Shown here piece after piece: positions 16,953 to 25,646 of a DNA stretch of 64,000 nucleotides. The notes under the pieces are model-generated. The model worked only from the letters and a program-made list of their open reading frames with translations. It was not told where the DNA came from and searched no databases. Source of the DNA: Litoreibacter roseus (GTDB taxonomy: Bacteria > Pseudomonadota > Alphaproteobacteria > Rhodobacterales > Rhodobacteraceae); contig NZ_BLJE01000001.1 in NCBI RefSeq assembly GCF_009811795.1, positions 372,001 through 436,000 of the forward strand, in the 5' to 3' direction. A program made the translations under genes and the position numbers. Each line of letters starts with the position of its first letter. The first letter of the stretch is position 1.

Positions 16953-17899
16953 AACCGACGCTTCTGATCTCTCGCGCTCTGCCGGAAAAAAATCTCAGCG
17001 CGGCACGTGCGGCATATAATGTGACGCTTCGTGACACGACCGATGCCATGCGGCCTGACGACGTCACCGACGCCCTGAATAAGTATGACGCGGTTCTTCC
17101 AACGTTGGGGGACCAGTTTACAGGCGATGCGATCCGGGCGGCATCGCCCAAATGCAAGATCATCGCGAATTTTGGCGTCGGCTATAACCATATCGACGCC
17201 GACGCCGCGCGCGAAATGGGTATCGCGGTGACAAATACCCCTGGCGCGGTCACGGACGCAACGGCTGACATCGCGCTTATGCTGATCCTCATGACGGCCC
17301 GCCGTGCAGGCGAGGGGGAGCGGATGGTCCGGGCCCGTAATTGGACCGGCTGGCAGCCCACGCAAATGCTGGGGCTGCACGTTTCCGGCAAAACCATTGG
17401 GATCATCGGGATGGGCCGGATCGGGCAGGCAATCGCGAAGCGGTGTCACGATGGGTTTGGCTGCAAAATTGTCTTTGCGAACAGATCCGAAAAAACCGTC
17501 GACGGGGCCATGCAGCTGAAGGATGCCGCCGCCGTAGCCAGCGCTGCTGACGTTATTGTTGTTGCAACCCCCGGTGGACCTGCAACGCACCACCTGATCG
17601 GGGCGAAGTTTTTCGCCGCGATGCGACCTCATGCGATCTTCGTGAATATTTCGCGTGGCGATGTGGTTGACGAAGCCGCCTTGGTCAGCGCCTTGAAGAA
17701 CGCGCAGATCGGTGGTGCAGGGCTTGATGTCTATGAAAATGAACCTTCGGTTTCGGAGGCTCTGCTTGGCATGGAGAACGTGACGCTCTTGCCCCACCTG
17801 GGGACGGCAGCATTGGATGTGCGGGAGAGTATGGGGCAGATGGCTCTGGACAACCTCGCCGCTCATTTCGCGGGTGAGGCGTTGCCGAACCCGGTCTAG
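16949..17899 (+). CDS. 2-hydroxyacid dehydrogenase (D-isomer specific)
   Basis: A 316-residue NAD(P)-dependent D-2-hydroxyacid dehydrogenase, probably a glyoxylate or hydroxypyruvate reductase. The Rossmann motif [15 protein letters not shown] is near 150, and the catalytic Arg ([10 protein letters not shown]), Glu (DVYENEP) and His (LLPHLGTA) are all present. The start is a TTG in a TTGA overlap with csaA, supported by a long GGGGGGAGG ribosome binding site. A paralogue lies at 54141-55127. Its stop codon shares a CTAG with the convergent tdk stop. Confidence 0.9.
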   Translation: MKPTLLISRALPEKNLSAARAAYNVTLRDTTDAMRPDDVTDALNKYDAVLPTLGDQFTGDAIRAASPKCKIIANFGVGYNHIDADAAREMGIAVTNTPGAVTDATADIALMLILMTARRAGEGERMVRARNWTGWQPTQMLGLHVSGKTIGIIGMGRIGQAIAKRCHDGFGCKIVFANRSEKTVDGAMQLKDAAAVASAADVIVVATPGGPATHHLIGAKFFAAMRPHAIFVNISRGDVVDEAALVSALKNAQIGGAGLDVYENEPSVSEALLGMENVTLLPHLGTAALDVRESMGQMALDNLAAHFAGEALPNPV

Positions 17900-18474
17900 C
17901 GCCCGACCTCCTCGCGCCAATGGCGGCGGCACAAAGAGACATAGGTTTCGTTTCCGCCGACTTGCACCTGATCGCCGTCGAGCAGCGCTTGACCATCTTC
18001 ACCCTTGCGAATGACCATTGTCGCTTTTTTCCCGCAGTGGCAAATCGTGCGCACTTCACGCATTTCGTCGGCAAGTGCCAGCAGTGTTGCTGAACCGGGA
18101 AACAGCTCACCGCGAAAGTCGACGCGAAGGCCGTAGCACATGACGGGAACGCCAAGATCGTCAACTGCGCGGGCCAATTGCCAGACCTGTTCCTTCGACA
18201 TCCACTGCGCTTCATCGACCATGACGCAGGCCACAGGCCCGGCCGAAAGGCGGGTGGCGATCATCTCAAACAGATCGCTGTCCGATCCGTATATATCTGC
18301 ATCGCGCGACAAACCAATGCGGGACCCGATTTGTCCGTTGCCCGCGCGATGATCGAAGTCAGCGGTCATCAGGTAAGTGTCCATTCCCATCTCATGATAG
18401 TTATGCGCCGCCTGAAGGAGCAGGGTCGATTTGCCTGCGTTCATAGTCGAATAGTGAAAATAGAGTTTTGCCAT
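17896..18474 (-). CDS. tdk: thymidine kinase (type II)
   Basis: Salvage enzyme that phosphorylates thymidine. It has 192 residues from the ATG at 18474, the normal size; an open frame 56 codons longer lacks family similarity. The P-loop STMNAGKST is at about 9-17, Walker B VDEAQ near 90, and the zinc ligands are CHC near 150 and C..H near 185. It is convergent with the dehydrogenase, the two TAG stops sharing one CTAG. A 14-bp inverted repeat lies 63 bases upstream of the start. Confidence 0.94.
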   Translation of the reverse strand: MAKLYFHYSTMNAGKSTLLLQAAHNYHEMGMDTYLMTADFDHRAGNGQIGSRIGLSRDADIYGSDSDLFEMIATRLSAGPVACVMVDEAQWMSKEQVWQLARAVDDLGVPVMCYGLRVDFRGELFPGSATLLALADEMREVRTICHCGKKATMVIRKGEDGQALLDGDQVQVGGNETYVSLCRRHWREEVGR

Positions 18475-18536
18475 GGGGCGCGGCGTAGCGCGGTCCGTCA
18501 GGGCGTGCAAGCGGGTGAGGGCATTCCACTCACGGA

Positions 18537-18576
18537 TACCACGTCGCTGGAAAATTGCCCGGCCAGCGACGTGGTA
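18537..18576. repeat. 14-bp perfect inverted repeat in the tdk upstream region
   Basis: Arms 18537-18550 and 18563-18576 are perfect reverse complements separated by 12 bases. They lie in the 280-base divergent region between tdk and the HTH-like gene. No T-run follows on either strand, so this may be an operator or an RNA hairpin in the tdk leader rather than a terminator. The rest of the gap shows no gene. Confidence 0.7.
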
Positions 18577-18675
18577 ATATACCCCCACCCTCGCTGGCCT
18601 GCGCAGCACCGCATCCAGCGTCGCCCCGAGACCACGGGGCATGGTTAATTTATGAAAGTTATTGCAATCGCTGCA

Positions 18676-18700
18676 GGGGAAACGACAATGGAGTTTCCCC
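18676..18700. repeat. 8-bp inverted repeat upstream of the HTH-like gene
   Basis: GGGGAAAC (18676-18683) and GTTTCCCC (18693-18700) are perfect reverse complements with a 9-base spacer, ending 54 bases before the ATG at 18755. The position suits an operator, perhaps for autoregulation; this is inference only. Confidence 0.5.
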
Positions 18701-18754
18701 TAATCGGGACACCACTATTCCGCCTTGGGACCAACAGATCACGGAAGAATTTTG

Positions 18755-19222
18755 ATGAGCGCGTTGCATAAGTATTTGAAAAAACATACGGAAGCGTTGG
18801 TGAAGGACGTCGGCGTGGAAGCGGCTTGTACGCTGACGGGTCGGTCTAAGGCGACGATAGGCCGTTATTATTCGGACGCCGTTGAACATCAGGACAGGTA
18901 CATGCCTGTTGATGCCGTCGTCGCCCTGGAGGCCGCGGCGAGCTATCCACACCTGACATCTGCCATGGCGGAACTAAACGGAAATACGCTGAGCTACGCT
19001 GAAAAGCGCAATGATACGCAAGGCGGAGTGAACAACGATGTCGTCGCTTTGGCCGAACGGTTTGCCAGGCTCATGGGGGAATATCATCAGTCTATCCAAG
19101 ACGGTGTGATCACCGCGAACGAGGCCAAGCGCATGCTTTCTGAAACGCTCGCCCTGCAATCGGTTCTGGTGGATATGAAGCTGCATCTTGAGGATGAAAC
19201 GACACCAGCGCGGTCAGTTTGA
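18755..19222 (+). CDS. putative DNA-binding protein with HTH-like N-terminus
   Basis: A 155-residue cytosolic protein of unknown function. The ATG at 18755 has a GGAAG site upstream. Residues 1-45 (KYLKKHTEALVKDVG..ACTLTGRSKATIGRYYSD) look like a helix-turn-helix of the kind found in phage CII-like regulators, with the recognition helix around SKATIGRYY. A long C-terminal helical segment (residues 95-145) suggests dimerisation. I recognise it as a type that recurs in Rhodobacterales but cannot name a function. The inverted repeats just upstream are possible binding sites. Confidence 0.7.
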   Translation: MSALHKYLKKHTEALVKDVGVEAACTLTGRSKATIGRYYSDAVEHQDRYMPVDAVVALEAAASYPHLTSAMAELNGNTLSYAEKRNDTQGGVNNDVVALAERFARLMGEYHQSIQDGVITANEAKRMLSETLALQSVLVDMKLHLEDETTPARSV

Positions 19223-19263
19223 CGCCATCAAATCGGCATTCATGCGCCAAACTCGGCGAATAA

Positions 19264-19278
19264 TTAACGAATTACTAA
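19264..19278. promoter_or_regulatory. possible CtrA-like site
   Basis: TTAA, seven bases, then CTAA: one mismatch from the CtrA consensus TTAA-N7-TTAA. It lies 74 bases before the lipoprotein ATG at 19352. Such a short AT-rich match can arise by chance in an intergenic region. Confidence 0.3.
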
Positions 19279-19351
19279 AGTTTTGGTTCGATTTTTACTA
19301 CGGGGCACTTAAGGTCGCCGTCCAAACAGGCCTGCGCAAGGACAAACGAGT

Positions 19352-19960
19352 ATGATACCCAAACGTCTTTTTATCCTCTTCACAGTGCTTCTTGCCGTTG
19401 CCGGGTGTTCGAGCACATGGGAAACGAAGTTTGACGAGCAACTCGATCCGGCGGTGACACGCGGCTGGAACGTCCAGGATATTGATATCGTCATTCCAGA
19501 CCAGCTCACCGTTTCTAATACAAATCGGTACTTCGTCGATGCCGATATTGTTTGGCATGATGATGAGTTTGGCGACCGCAGAAAGCAGGTCGCAACCGTT
19601 CTGGAAGACGGTCTGCGTGAAGGTCTGAACGATCTCAACGGCTCACGTCCTGTAAACTTTCGGATCACACTGACACAATTTCACGCCCTTTCGCCCCGCG
19701 CGCGAACCAACGCGCCATCCGCAGTTCACAACATCACGTTCTACGCACAGGTCTTTGACGCCAGAACAGGCAAGCTCATCGTGCCGGCAGATCTTATTCA
19801 GGCAGATATAGAGGCGTTGACTGGGTTTCGGGCGAGAGAAGCCGAAGAACGAGGTGAGACGCAGAAAGTTCGTATCAAGAACCACCTTGCGAATGTCATT
19901 CGTGGATGGGCGGGAATCGGACCTGATCCACGGCGCAGCTTCACGACCGTAGGTAGATAG
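19352..19960 (+). CDS. lipoprotein, DUF6778-like
   Basis: A 202-residue predicted lipoprotein: hydrophobic signal peptide (residues 1-18) and lipobox VAGC with Cys19. The mature part begins SSTWETKFDEQLDP and includes DIDIVIPDQLTVSNTN and a conserved PSAVHNITFYAQVFDARTGK segment. It resembles a Roseobacter-type lipoprotein family annotated as DUF6778; function is unknown. It is followed by a bidirectional terminator shared with carB. Confidence 0.8.
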   Translation: MIPKRLFILFTVLLAVAGCSSTWETKFDEQLDPAVTRGWNVQDIDIVIPDQLTVSNTNRYFVDADIVWHDDEFGDRRKQVATVLEDGLREGLNDLNGSRPVNFRITLTQFHALSPRARTNAPSAVHNITFYAQVFDARTGKLIVPADLIQADIEALTGFRAREAEERGETQKVRIKNHLANVIRGWAGIGPDPRRSFTTVGR

Positions 19961-19977
19961 GCGCACGCAATTCGCAG

Positions 19978-20005
19978 AAAAAGCGGCCTGAGAGCCGCTT
20001 TTTTT
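19978..20005. terminator. bidirectional intrinsic terminator between lipoprotein gene and carB
   Basis: Stem GCGGC (19983-19987) with GCCGC (19994-19998), extended by AAAAA before and a run of seven T after. The A and T tracts serve both strands, fitting two convergent genes (stops at 19960 and 20032). Confidence 0.85.
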
Positions 20006-20031
20006 ATGACAGACAGTTCGTTAGAGAGCAA

Positions 20032-23000
20032 TTAGCCCTGCAATGCCCTCACGCCGATCTCACCTTCGACACGCGCTTTCATGGCGAGTGCCGCTGCATG
20101 GCTCGCCGCCGCGGTCGTGAAATACGGGATCTTGTCATAGAGCGCGACCGCACGAATGGATCGGCTGTCTTCCACGGCTGCAGCGCCTTCTGTCGTGTTA
20201 AATACCAGCGAAATCAGTTTGTCCTTGAGTTGATCGACGACATTCGGGCGACCCTCATAGACTTTGTTGACGGTCTCTACCTCCAGCCCATGTTCGGCCA
20301 ACCAGCTTGCCGTACCGCGCGTCGCGATAATCGAGTGGCCCAGATCTGACACGATTTGCGCGGCCTCGCGCATTGCTTTGGTTTTGTCGGCGTCCCTGAT
20401 CGAGAAAAACACTTTGCCAGACCCGTTTTCCGGCAAATCAGTGCCGGCACCCATTTGCGCTTTCAGAAAAGCACGGGCGAAGGACCTGTCCCAGCCCATG
20501 ACCTCGCCTGTGGACCGCATCTCCGGACCCAAGATCGTATCGACGCCGGGGAACCGGGCGAACGGCAGGACTGCCTCTTTCACCGAAAACCATGGTGTTT
20601 TCGGGTCGGCCAATGTGAACGGATTGCCAAGGGGTAAGACGTCCATCGGGTTGTCGGTTTCGGGATAGGGCGCGCGATGGGGGAACGTGCTCAGCGGCTC
20701 CCCTGCCATAAGACGTGCGGCGATTGAGGCAACCGCGGAGTCTGTCGCCTTGGCAACGAAGGGCACCGTTCGGGAGGCGCGCGGGTTCACTTCGATCAGG
20801 AAGATCTCCCCGTCTTTGATTGCGAACTGCACGTTCATCAGCCCGACCACGTTCAGCCCACGGGCCAGTGCCTCGGTCTGCTTCTTCAACTCGGCGATAA
20901 CCTCATCGCTGAGGGAATGTGGCGGAAGGGAGCAGGCGCTGTCGCCGGAATGAACACCTGCCTCCTCAATGTGTTGCATGATGCCTGCGACGTGGACATC
21001 GCGTCCATCGCTGAGCGCGTCTACGTCGACCTCAACCGCACCCGCCAGATAGCTGTCCAAAAGCACCGGGCTGTCACCCGAAACGACGACGGCCTCGGCG
21101 ATATAGCGTTCCAGCTGGGCTTGATCGCGCACGATCTCCATCGCGCGGCCGCCCAGCACATAAGAGGGTCGGATCACCAGTGGGAAACCGATCTCTGTGG
21201 CCACGTCGAACGCTTCGGCATCCGTGTGCGCCAGCGCATTGTGGGGCTGCTTGAGGCCTAAATCCTGAACAAGCTTCTGAAAACGCTCGCGGTCTTCGGC
21301 CAGATCAATCGCGTCGGGCGAGGTTCCGAGGATCGGAATGCCCGCCGTTTCAAGGGCATTTGCCAGTTTCAACGGGGTCTGGCCGCCGAATTGCACAATC
21401 ACGCCGTGCAGCGTGCCGTTTGCCTGCTCGACCCGTAGGATCTCCATCACATGTTCGAAGGTCAGCGGCTCGAAATAAAGTCGGTCAGACGTATCGTAAT
21501 CGGTTGAGACAGTCTCGGGGTTGCAGTTGACCATGATTGTCTCGTAGCCCTGCTCGGTCAGAGCGAAACAGGCGTGGCAACAGCAGTAATCGAACTCGAT
21601 CCCCTGACCGATCCTGTTAGGACCGCCGCCCAGAATGACAACTTTCTTGGCGTCACTGGGGCGTGCTTCGCATTCGACCTCGCCCATCATAGGCGTCTCG
21701 TAGGTTGAATACATGTAGGGGGTCTGCGCCTCGAACTCCGCGCCGCAGGTGTCGATCCGCTTGAACACGGCAGTCACACCAAGATTGTGCCGCGCTTGCC
21801 TGACATTGTCCTGTGTCCGACCCGTCAAAGTTGCAAGCCGGGCGTCGGTGAACCCCATCATCTTCAACTCGCGCAGACCGGTTTCTGTGAGCGGCAGACC
21901 GTCCTTGCGAATGCGCTCTTCGCGCTCAACGATCTCGCGGATCCGGGCCAGAAACCACGGGTCGAACATTGTGACAGCGTGGATTTCATCATCGCTCAAA
22001 CCATGGCGCATCGCCTGTGCGATCACGCGGATACGGTCGGGCGTCTGCTTGGCCAGAGCTTTGGTCAGCGCGGCAGTCTCCGGGGCGCCTTCGATCTCAA
22101 TCTCATCGAAGCCGGTCAGCCCAGTCTCCATCGAGGCCAATGCCTTCTGCAAGCTTTCGTGGATGGTTCGGCCGACCGCCATCGCCTCACCCACCGATTT
22201 CATCGCAGTGGTCAAATACGGTACAGAGCCCGGGAATTTCTCGAAGGCGAACCGCGGAATTTTCGTGACAACATAATCAATGGTCGGCTCAAAGGAGGCA
22301 GGCGTGACCTTGGTGATGTCGTTGTCCAACTCATCGAGCGTGTACCCCACGGCCAGTTTCGCGGCGATCTTTGCGATCGGGAACCCCGTCGCTTTTGAGG
22401 CCAACGCGGAGGAACGGGACACCCGCGGGTTCATTTCGATCACAACCATACGCCCATCGGCCGGGTTTACTGCCCACTGCACGTTCGACCCGCCCGTTTC
22501 GACGCCGATCTCACGCAGCACGGCGATCGAGCCGTTCCGCATGATCTGATATTCCTTATCCGTCAGTGTGAGGGCAGGGGCCACCGTGATCGAGTCCCCC
22601 GTGTGCACGCCCATGGGATCCACGTTTTCGATGGCGCACACGATGATGGCGTTATCGGCTTTGTCGCGCACGACCTCCATCTCGTATTCTTTCCAGCCCA
22701 GAAGGCTCTCGTCGATCAGGATCTGGTTCACCGGCGACGCATCGAGGCCCGATTTGCAGAAATGTTCGTAATCGTCACGGTTATAGGCGACGCCGCCGCC
22801 TGTGCCGCCAAGGGTAAAGGCCGGACGGATGATCGCAGGCAGGCCGATGCTTTCAAGCGCCGCCATGCATTCTTCCATCGTCTCCGCGATTGTGGCCTTG
22901 GGGTTTTCCAGACCAAGCCGGTCCATCGCTTCGCGGAACAGTTTGCGGTCTTCAGCCATCTCGATGGCCGCGCGTTTGGCACCGATCATTTCGACGCCGA

Positions 23001-23331
23001 ATTTCTCAAGAACACCCATCTCCTCGAGTGCCAGAGACGTGTTGAGGCCAGTTTGCCCACCCATTGTAGGCAGAAGCGCGTCGGGGCGTTCTTTTTCGAT
23101 GATCGTTGCGACCACGTCGGGTGTGATCGGCTCGATATAGGTTGCATCCGCAAGGCCGGGGTCGGTCATGATCGTCGCCGGGTTCGAGTTGACCAGAATG
23201 ACCCGGTACCCTTCCTCTCGCAGCGCTTTACACGCTTGCGCACCCGAATAATCGAACTCGCAGGCTTGGCCAATAATGATGGGTCCCGCGCCAATGATCA
23301 TGATCGACTGAATGTCGGTTCTCTTTGGCAT
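20032..23331 (-). CDS. carB: carbamoyl-phosphate synthase large subunit
   Basis: Makes carbamoyl phosphate from glutamine-derived ammonia, bicarbonate and two ATP, for arginine and pyrimidines. It has 1099 residues with two ATP-grasp halves: the first opens with [21 protein letters not shown], the second with [21 protein letters not shown] near 565. Both [10 protein letters not shown] and [11 protein letters not shown] loops are present, and an MGS-like allosteric domain occupies the last ~140 residues. The ATG has a GGGGGCG site upstream. The small subunit carA is not in this window. Confidence 0.98.
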   Translation of the reverse strand: MPKRTDIQSIMIIGAGPIIIGQACEFDYSGAQACKALREEGYRVILVNSNPATIMTDPGLADATYIEPITPDVVATIIEKERPDALLPTMGGQTGLNTSLALEEMGVLEKFGVEMIGAKRAAIEMAEDRKLFREAMDRLGLENPKATIAETMEECMAALESIGLPAIIRPAFTLGGTGGGVAYNRDDYEHFCKSGLDASPVNQILIDESLLGWKEYEMEVVRDKADNAIIVCAIENVDPMGVHTGDSITVAPALTLTDKEYQIMRNGSIAVLREIGVETGGSNVQWAVNPADGRMVVIEMNPRVSRSSALASKATGFPIAKIAAKLAVGYTLDELDNDITKVTPASFEPTIDYVVTKIPRFAFEKFPGSVPYLTTAMKSVGEAMAVGRTIHESLQKALASMETGLTGFDEIEIEGAPETAALTKALAKQTPDRIRVIAQAMRHGLSDDEIHAVTMFDPWFLARIREIVEREERIRKDGLPLTETGLRELKMMGFTDARLATLTGRTQDNVRQARHNLGVTAVFKRIDTCGAEFEAQTPYMYSTYETPMMGEVECEARPSDAKKVVILGGGPNRIGQGIEFDYCCCHACFALTEQGYETIMVNCNPETVSTDYDTSDRLYFEPLTFEHVMEILRVEQANGTLHGVIVQFGGQTPLKLANALETAGIPILGTSPDAIDLAEDRERFQKLVQDLGLKQPHNALAHTDAEAFDVATEIGFPLVIRPSYVLGGRAMEIVRDQAQLERYIAEAVVVSGDSPVLLDSYLAGAVEVDVDALSDGRDVHVAGIMQHIEEAGVHSGDSACSLPPHSLSDEVIAELKKQTEALARGLNVVGLMNVQFAIKDGEIFLIEVNPRASRTVPFVAKATDSAVASIAARLMAGEPLSTFPHRAPYPETDNPMDVLPLGNPFTLADPKTPWFSVKEAVLPFARFPGVDTILGPEMRSTGEVMGWDRSFARAFLKAQMGAGTDLPENGSGKVFFSIRDADKTKAMREAAQIVSDLGHSIIATRGTASWLAEHGLEVETVNKVYEGRPNVVDQLKDKLISLVFNTTEGAAAVEDSRSIRAVALYDKIPYFTTAAASHAAALAMKARVEGEIGVRALQG

Positions 23332-23485
23332 GGCAGCGCCCCCATTTTTTTCCGGCGGACCCCCGTGATCCGCGCAAAATTAGACGGGGTTTAAGTTGTG
23401 CCGGATGCAAGGGCAAGGGGCTTCACTGCAAGAGTTTGAGTTTTGCGCCACACGCATTAGGTGCCTCGAAGGGAAAGGGACCTGG

Positions 23486-24172
23486 ATGAGCGATATTTCG
23501 GAAAACATGCCTGTGTCCCGCACCCTCAGATGGGTTGAATTTCTAACGCTTTTTATCGCGACGCCCGTATTGATCGCAGTCGCCTTGCCACCGGATATGA
23601 TGTTCCCGGCACTGTTTGCAGCGACCGCGATCGGTGTCGCCCTGCTCGGGCTGACCCGCGGCTTCAGATGGTCCAGCCTGTGGGTCGGGATATCCCGCAT
23701 CCGCTGGGGCTTTGTCTTGCTGACTGCAGGGCTGACGGCGCTTGTCGGATTGGCGGTGCTCTGGGCCTTTCGCCCCGGCGCTATTTTCATGCTTTTAGGG
23801 CAGGGGGCGCCTGTGACGTCAAACGGCGTTCCGATCATTGTGATCATCGCGCTGTTCTATCCAATTGTCTCGGCCTTGCCGCAAGAGCTTGTGTTTCGAC
23901 CGCTTTTCTTTCGCCGCTACGGCTCCATCCTGCCATCTGAGACTGGCGCAATCGTGCTGAACGCGGCCACCTTTTCGCTGGCCCATCTGATGTATTGGAG
24001 CTGGATCGTCGCGCTCATGACGTTTGTGGGCGGCCTGCTTTTTGCCCACAGTTATGAACGGCGAGGCAGTTTTCCCGAGGCCGTCGTCCTGCACTCGGTC
24101 ACAGGCGTTGTTTTGTTTGCGGTCGGAATGGGGGCATACTTTTACAGCGGAAATGTCCGGCGCCCGTTCTGA
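23486..24172 (+). CDS. CPBP family intramembrane glutamic endopeptidase-like protein
   Basis: A 228-residue polytopic membrane protein with about six hydrophobic helices. The CPBP/Abi signature is visible as LPQELVFRPLFFRRYG (the usual EExxxR is here PQELVFR, with one acidic residue) and the second motif FSLAHLMYW; late histidine HSVTG is also present. The ATG at 23486 follows an AAGGGACCTGG stretch; the open frame runs 30 codons further up without support. It may process proteins in the membrane or may be catalytically altered because of the first-motif change. It is divergent from carB and convergent with the CFA synthase (two-base gap). Confidence 0.82.
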   Translation: MSDISENMPVSRTLRWVEFLTLFIATPVLIAVALPPDMMFPALFAATAIGVALLGLTRGFRWSSLWVGISRIRWGFVLLTAGLTALVGLAVLWAFRPGAIFMLLGQGAPVTSNGVPIIVIIALFYPIVSALPQELVFRPLFFRRYGSILPSETGAIVLNAATFSLAHLMYWSWIVALMTFVGGLLFAHSYERRGSFPEAVVLHSVTGVVLFAVGMGAYFYSGNVRRPF

Positions 24173-24174
24173 TC

Positions 24175-25428
24175 CTATTTTTCCGGAACGAAGCCTGCCG
24201 GAAAGGCGGAATGTGGCTCTGGCGCTCCGTCAACGTACAGATAGTCACGCGTGATCGGCACCGTCGTTTGGTGTTTTTCCAGCTGCAGATGAAAAAGCAC
24301 ATGCGGCATACGTGACATGCTTAGTTCCGACGCGATGAGATAGTAGCGCCACATGCGAATAAAGCGCTCATCATATCCCATGGCTCGAACCTCATCGAGC
24401 TTTGCCTCGAACCGGATCAGCCATTCGTAAAGCGTGCGATCGTAATGCGTGCGCCAGACTTCGATATCGGCCTGCTCCAGCCCGGTCTTTTCGACCTCGC
24501 GCAAAACTTCTGACAGGGCGGGGGTATAGCCACCGGGAAAGATGTATTTCTGAAACCATGGTGAGAGGTTCCCGGGCGGAGATGTGCGACCGATGAAGTG
24601 GATCAGCGCGATGCCATCCTCGGCCAGATTTCGGTCGATTTGACTGAAATAAGTGGCGTATTGCGGCTGGCCGACATGTTCCAGCATGCCGACGGACACG
24701 ATCCGGTCAAAGGTGTCGGTCACATCCCGATAGTCTTGCAGGCGAAACTTGACCTTATCCGCAACGCCTTGTTCTTTCGCCCGCGCAGTTGCTGCCGTAA
24801 GCTGTTCTTTTGACAGCGTCACGCCGGTGACATGGGCGCCGTACTCCTTGGCGAGCGTAATCGCCAGCCCGCCCCAACCCGAGCCGATATCAAGCACGCG
24901 CATGCCCGGTTGGATCAGCAGCTTCCCGGCGATATGCGCTTTCTTGTTAATCTGCGCCTGCTCCAGAGTGTCGGATGGATCGCGGAAATAGCTACAGGTG
25001 TATTGGCGGTCTTCGTCTAAAAACAAATAGTAGAATTGCGTCGAGATATCATAGTGATGCGCTGCGTTTTTTCGGGCGCGGCCCAGCGGGATCCACTGGT
25101 CGTACTTGCGTTTTGCTATCCGGGCCTGCCGTGCCAGCTTTTGAAAAAACGGCAGATGGCCGGACTGAAAGTTTTCGACAATCAGTGTCAGAAGACCACG
25201 CACATCGTCGTTTTCGATGGTCATGGTCTCATCCATGTAGGCCTCGCCCAAGGCCAGCTCCGGATTGCGGATCAGTTTGCCGGGCAGGGTGGCGTCATGC
25301 AGGTGCAATGTTACGTAATTGGGTGACTGTGTGCCAAAGGATCTGACGTTTCCGTCAGGCATATGAACGGTAAGCCGCCCGGCCTTCACCAGCCGGTCGA
25401 GCATCTTGAAAAGGATCTGATCCCACAT
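24175..25428 (-). CDS. cfa: cyclopropane-fatty-acyl-phospholipid synthase family protein
   Basis: SAM-dependent methyltransferase that converts unsaturated acyl chains of membrane lipids to cyclopropane forms. It has 417 residues, slightly longer than E. coli Cfa. The SAM-binding motif VLDIGSGWGGLAI is near 178-190, preceded by HHYDISTQFYYLFLD and followed by EHVGQPQYATYF and the FIGRTSPP segment. In R. sphaeroides cfa genes belong to the RpoE regulon, but I found no TGATCC-type promoter upstream here. It is divergent from aspS. The 25429-25646 gap holds the aspS promoter only. Confidence 0.92.
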   Translation of the reverse strand: MWDQILFKMLDRLVKAGRLTVHMPDGNVRSFGTQSPNYVTLHLHDATLPGKLIRNPELALGEAYMDETMTIENDDVRGLLTLIVENFQSGHLPFFQKLARQARIAKRKYDQWIPLGRARKNAAHHYDISTQFYYLFLDEDRQYTCSYFRDPSDTLEQAQINKKAHIAGKLLIQPGMRVLDIGSGWGGLAITLAKEYGAHVTGVTLSKEQLTAATARAKEQGVADKVKFRLQDYRDVTDTFDRIVSVGMLEHVGQPQYATYFSQIDRNLAEDGIALIHFIGRTSPPGNLSPWFQKYIFPGGYTPALSEVLREVEKTGLEQADIEVWRTHYDRTLYEWLIRFEAKLDEVRAMGYDERFIRMWRYYLIASELSMSRMPHVLFHLQLEKHQTTVPITRDYLYVDGAPEPHSAFPAGFVPEK

Positions 25429-25582
25429 GCGCGTCGTTTATGTCCCTTTGGCCGCCAAGACGCGCGGCGCCAAGACTTACTTCGTCATCCCCAGAAGCAA
25501 AATTTTTAGCGGCGCGGTCTTGCAATCGAAAGGGCATAAAAAACTTACCTTATGGCGTGACAGGCCGCAACCGCAGCATCCC

Positions 25583-25611
25583 TTGACTTTGGCCCGTTTG
25601 CCATGTGTATC
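25583..25611 (+). promoter_or_regulatory. candidate housekeeping promoter of aspS
   Basis: TTGACT (25583-25588), a 17-base spacer and TGTATC (25606-25611), 35 bases before the aspS ATG. A good -35 and a weak -10, acceptable for a GC-rich alphaproteobacterium. Confidence 0.45.
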
Positions 25612-25646
25612 GGGCCGACATTCAATCTTCCCGAAGGGGCATCCTG

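Noticed and set aside
16946-17932. 328-codon open frame antisense to the hydroxyacid dehydrogenase
   Set aside because: Antisense shadow of a gene with full catalytic motifs.
25429-25646. RpoE-type promoter for cfa expected from the R. sphaeroides regulon
   Set aside because: No TGATCC element found upstream of cfa on the minus strand.
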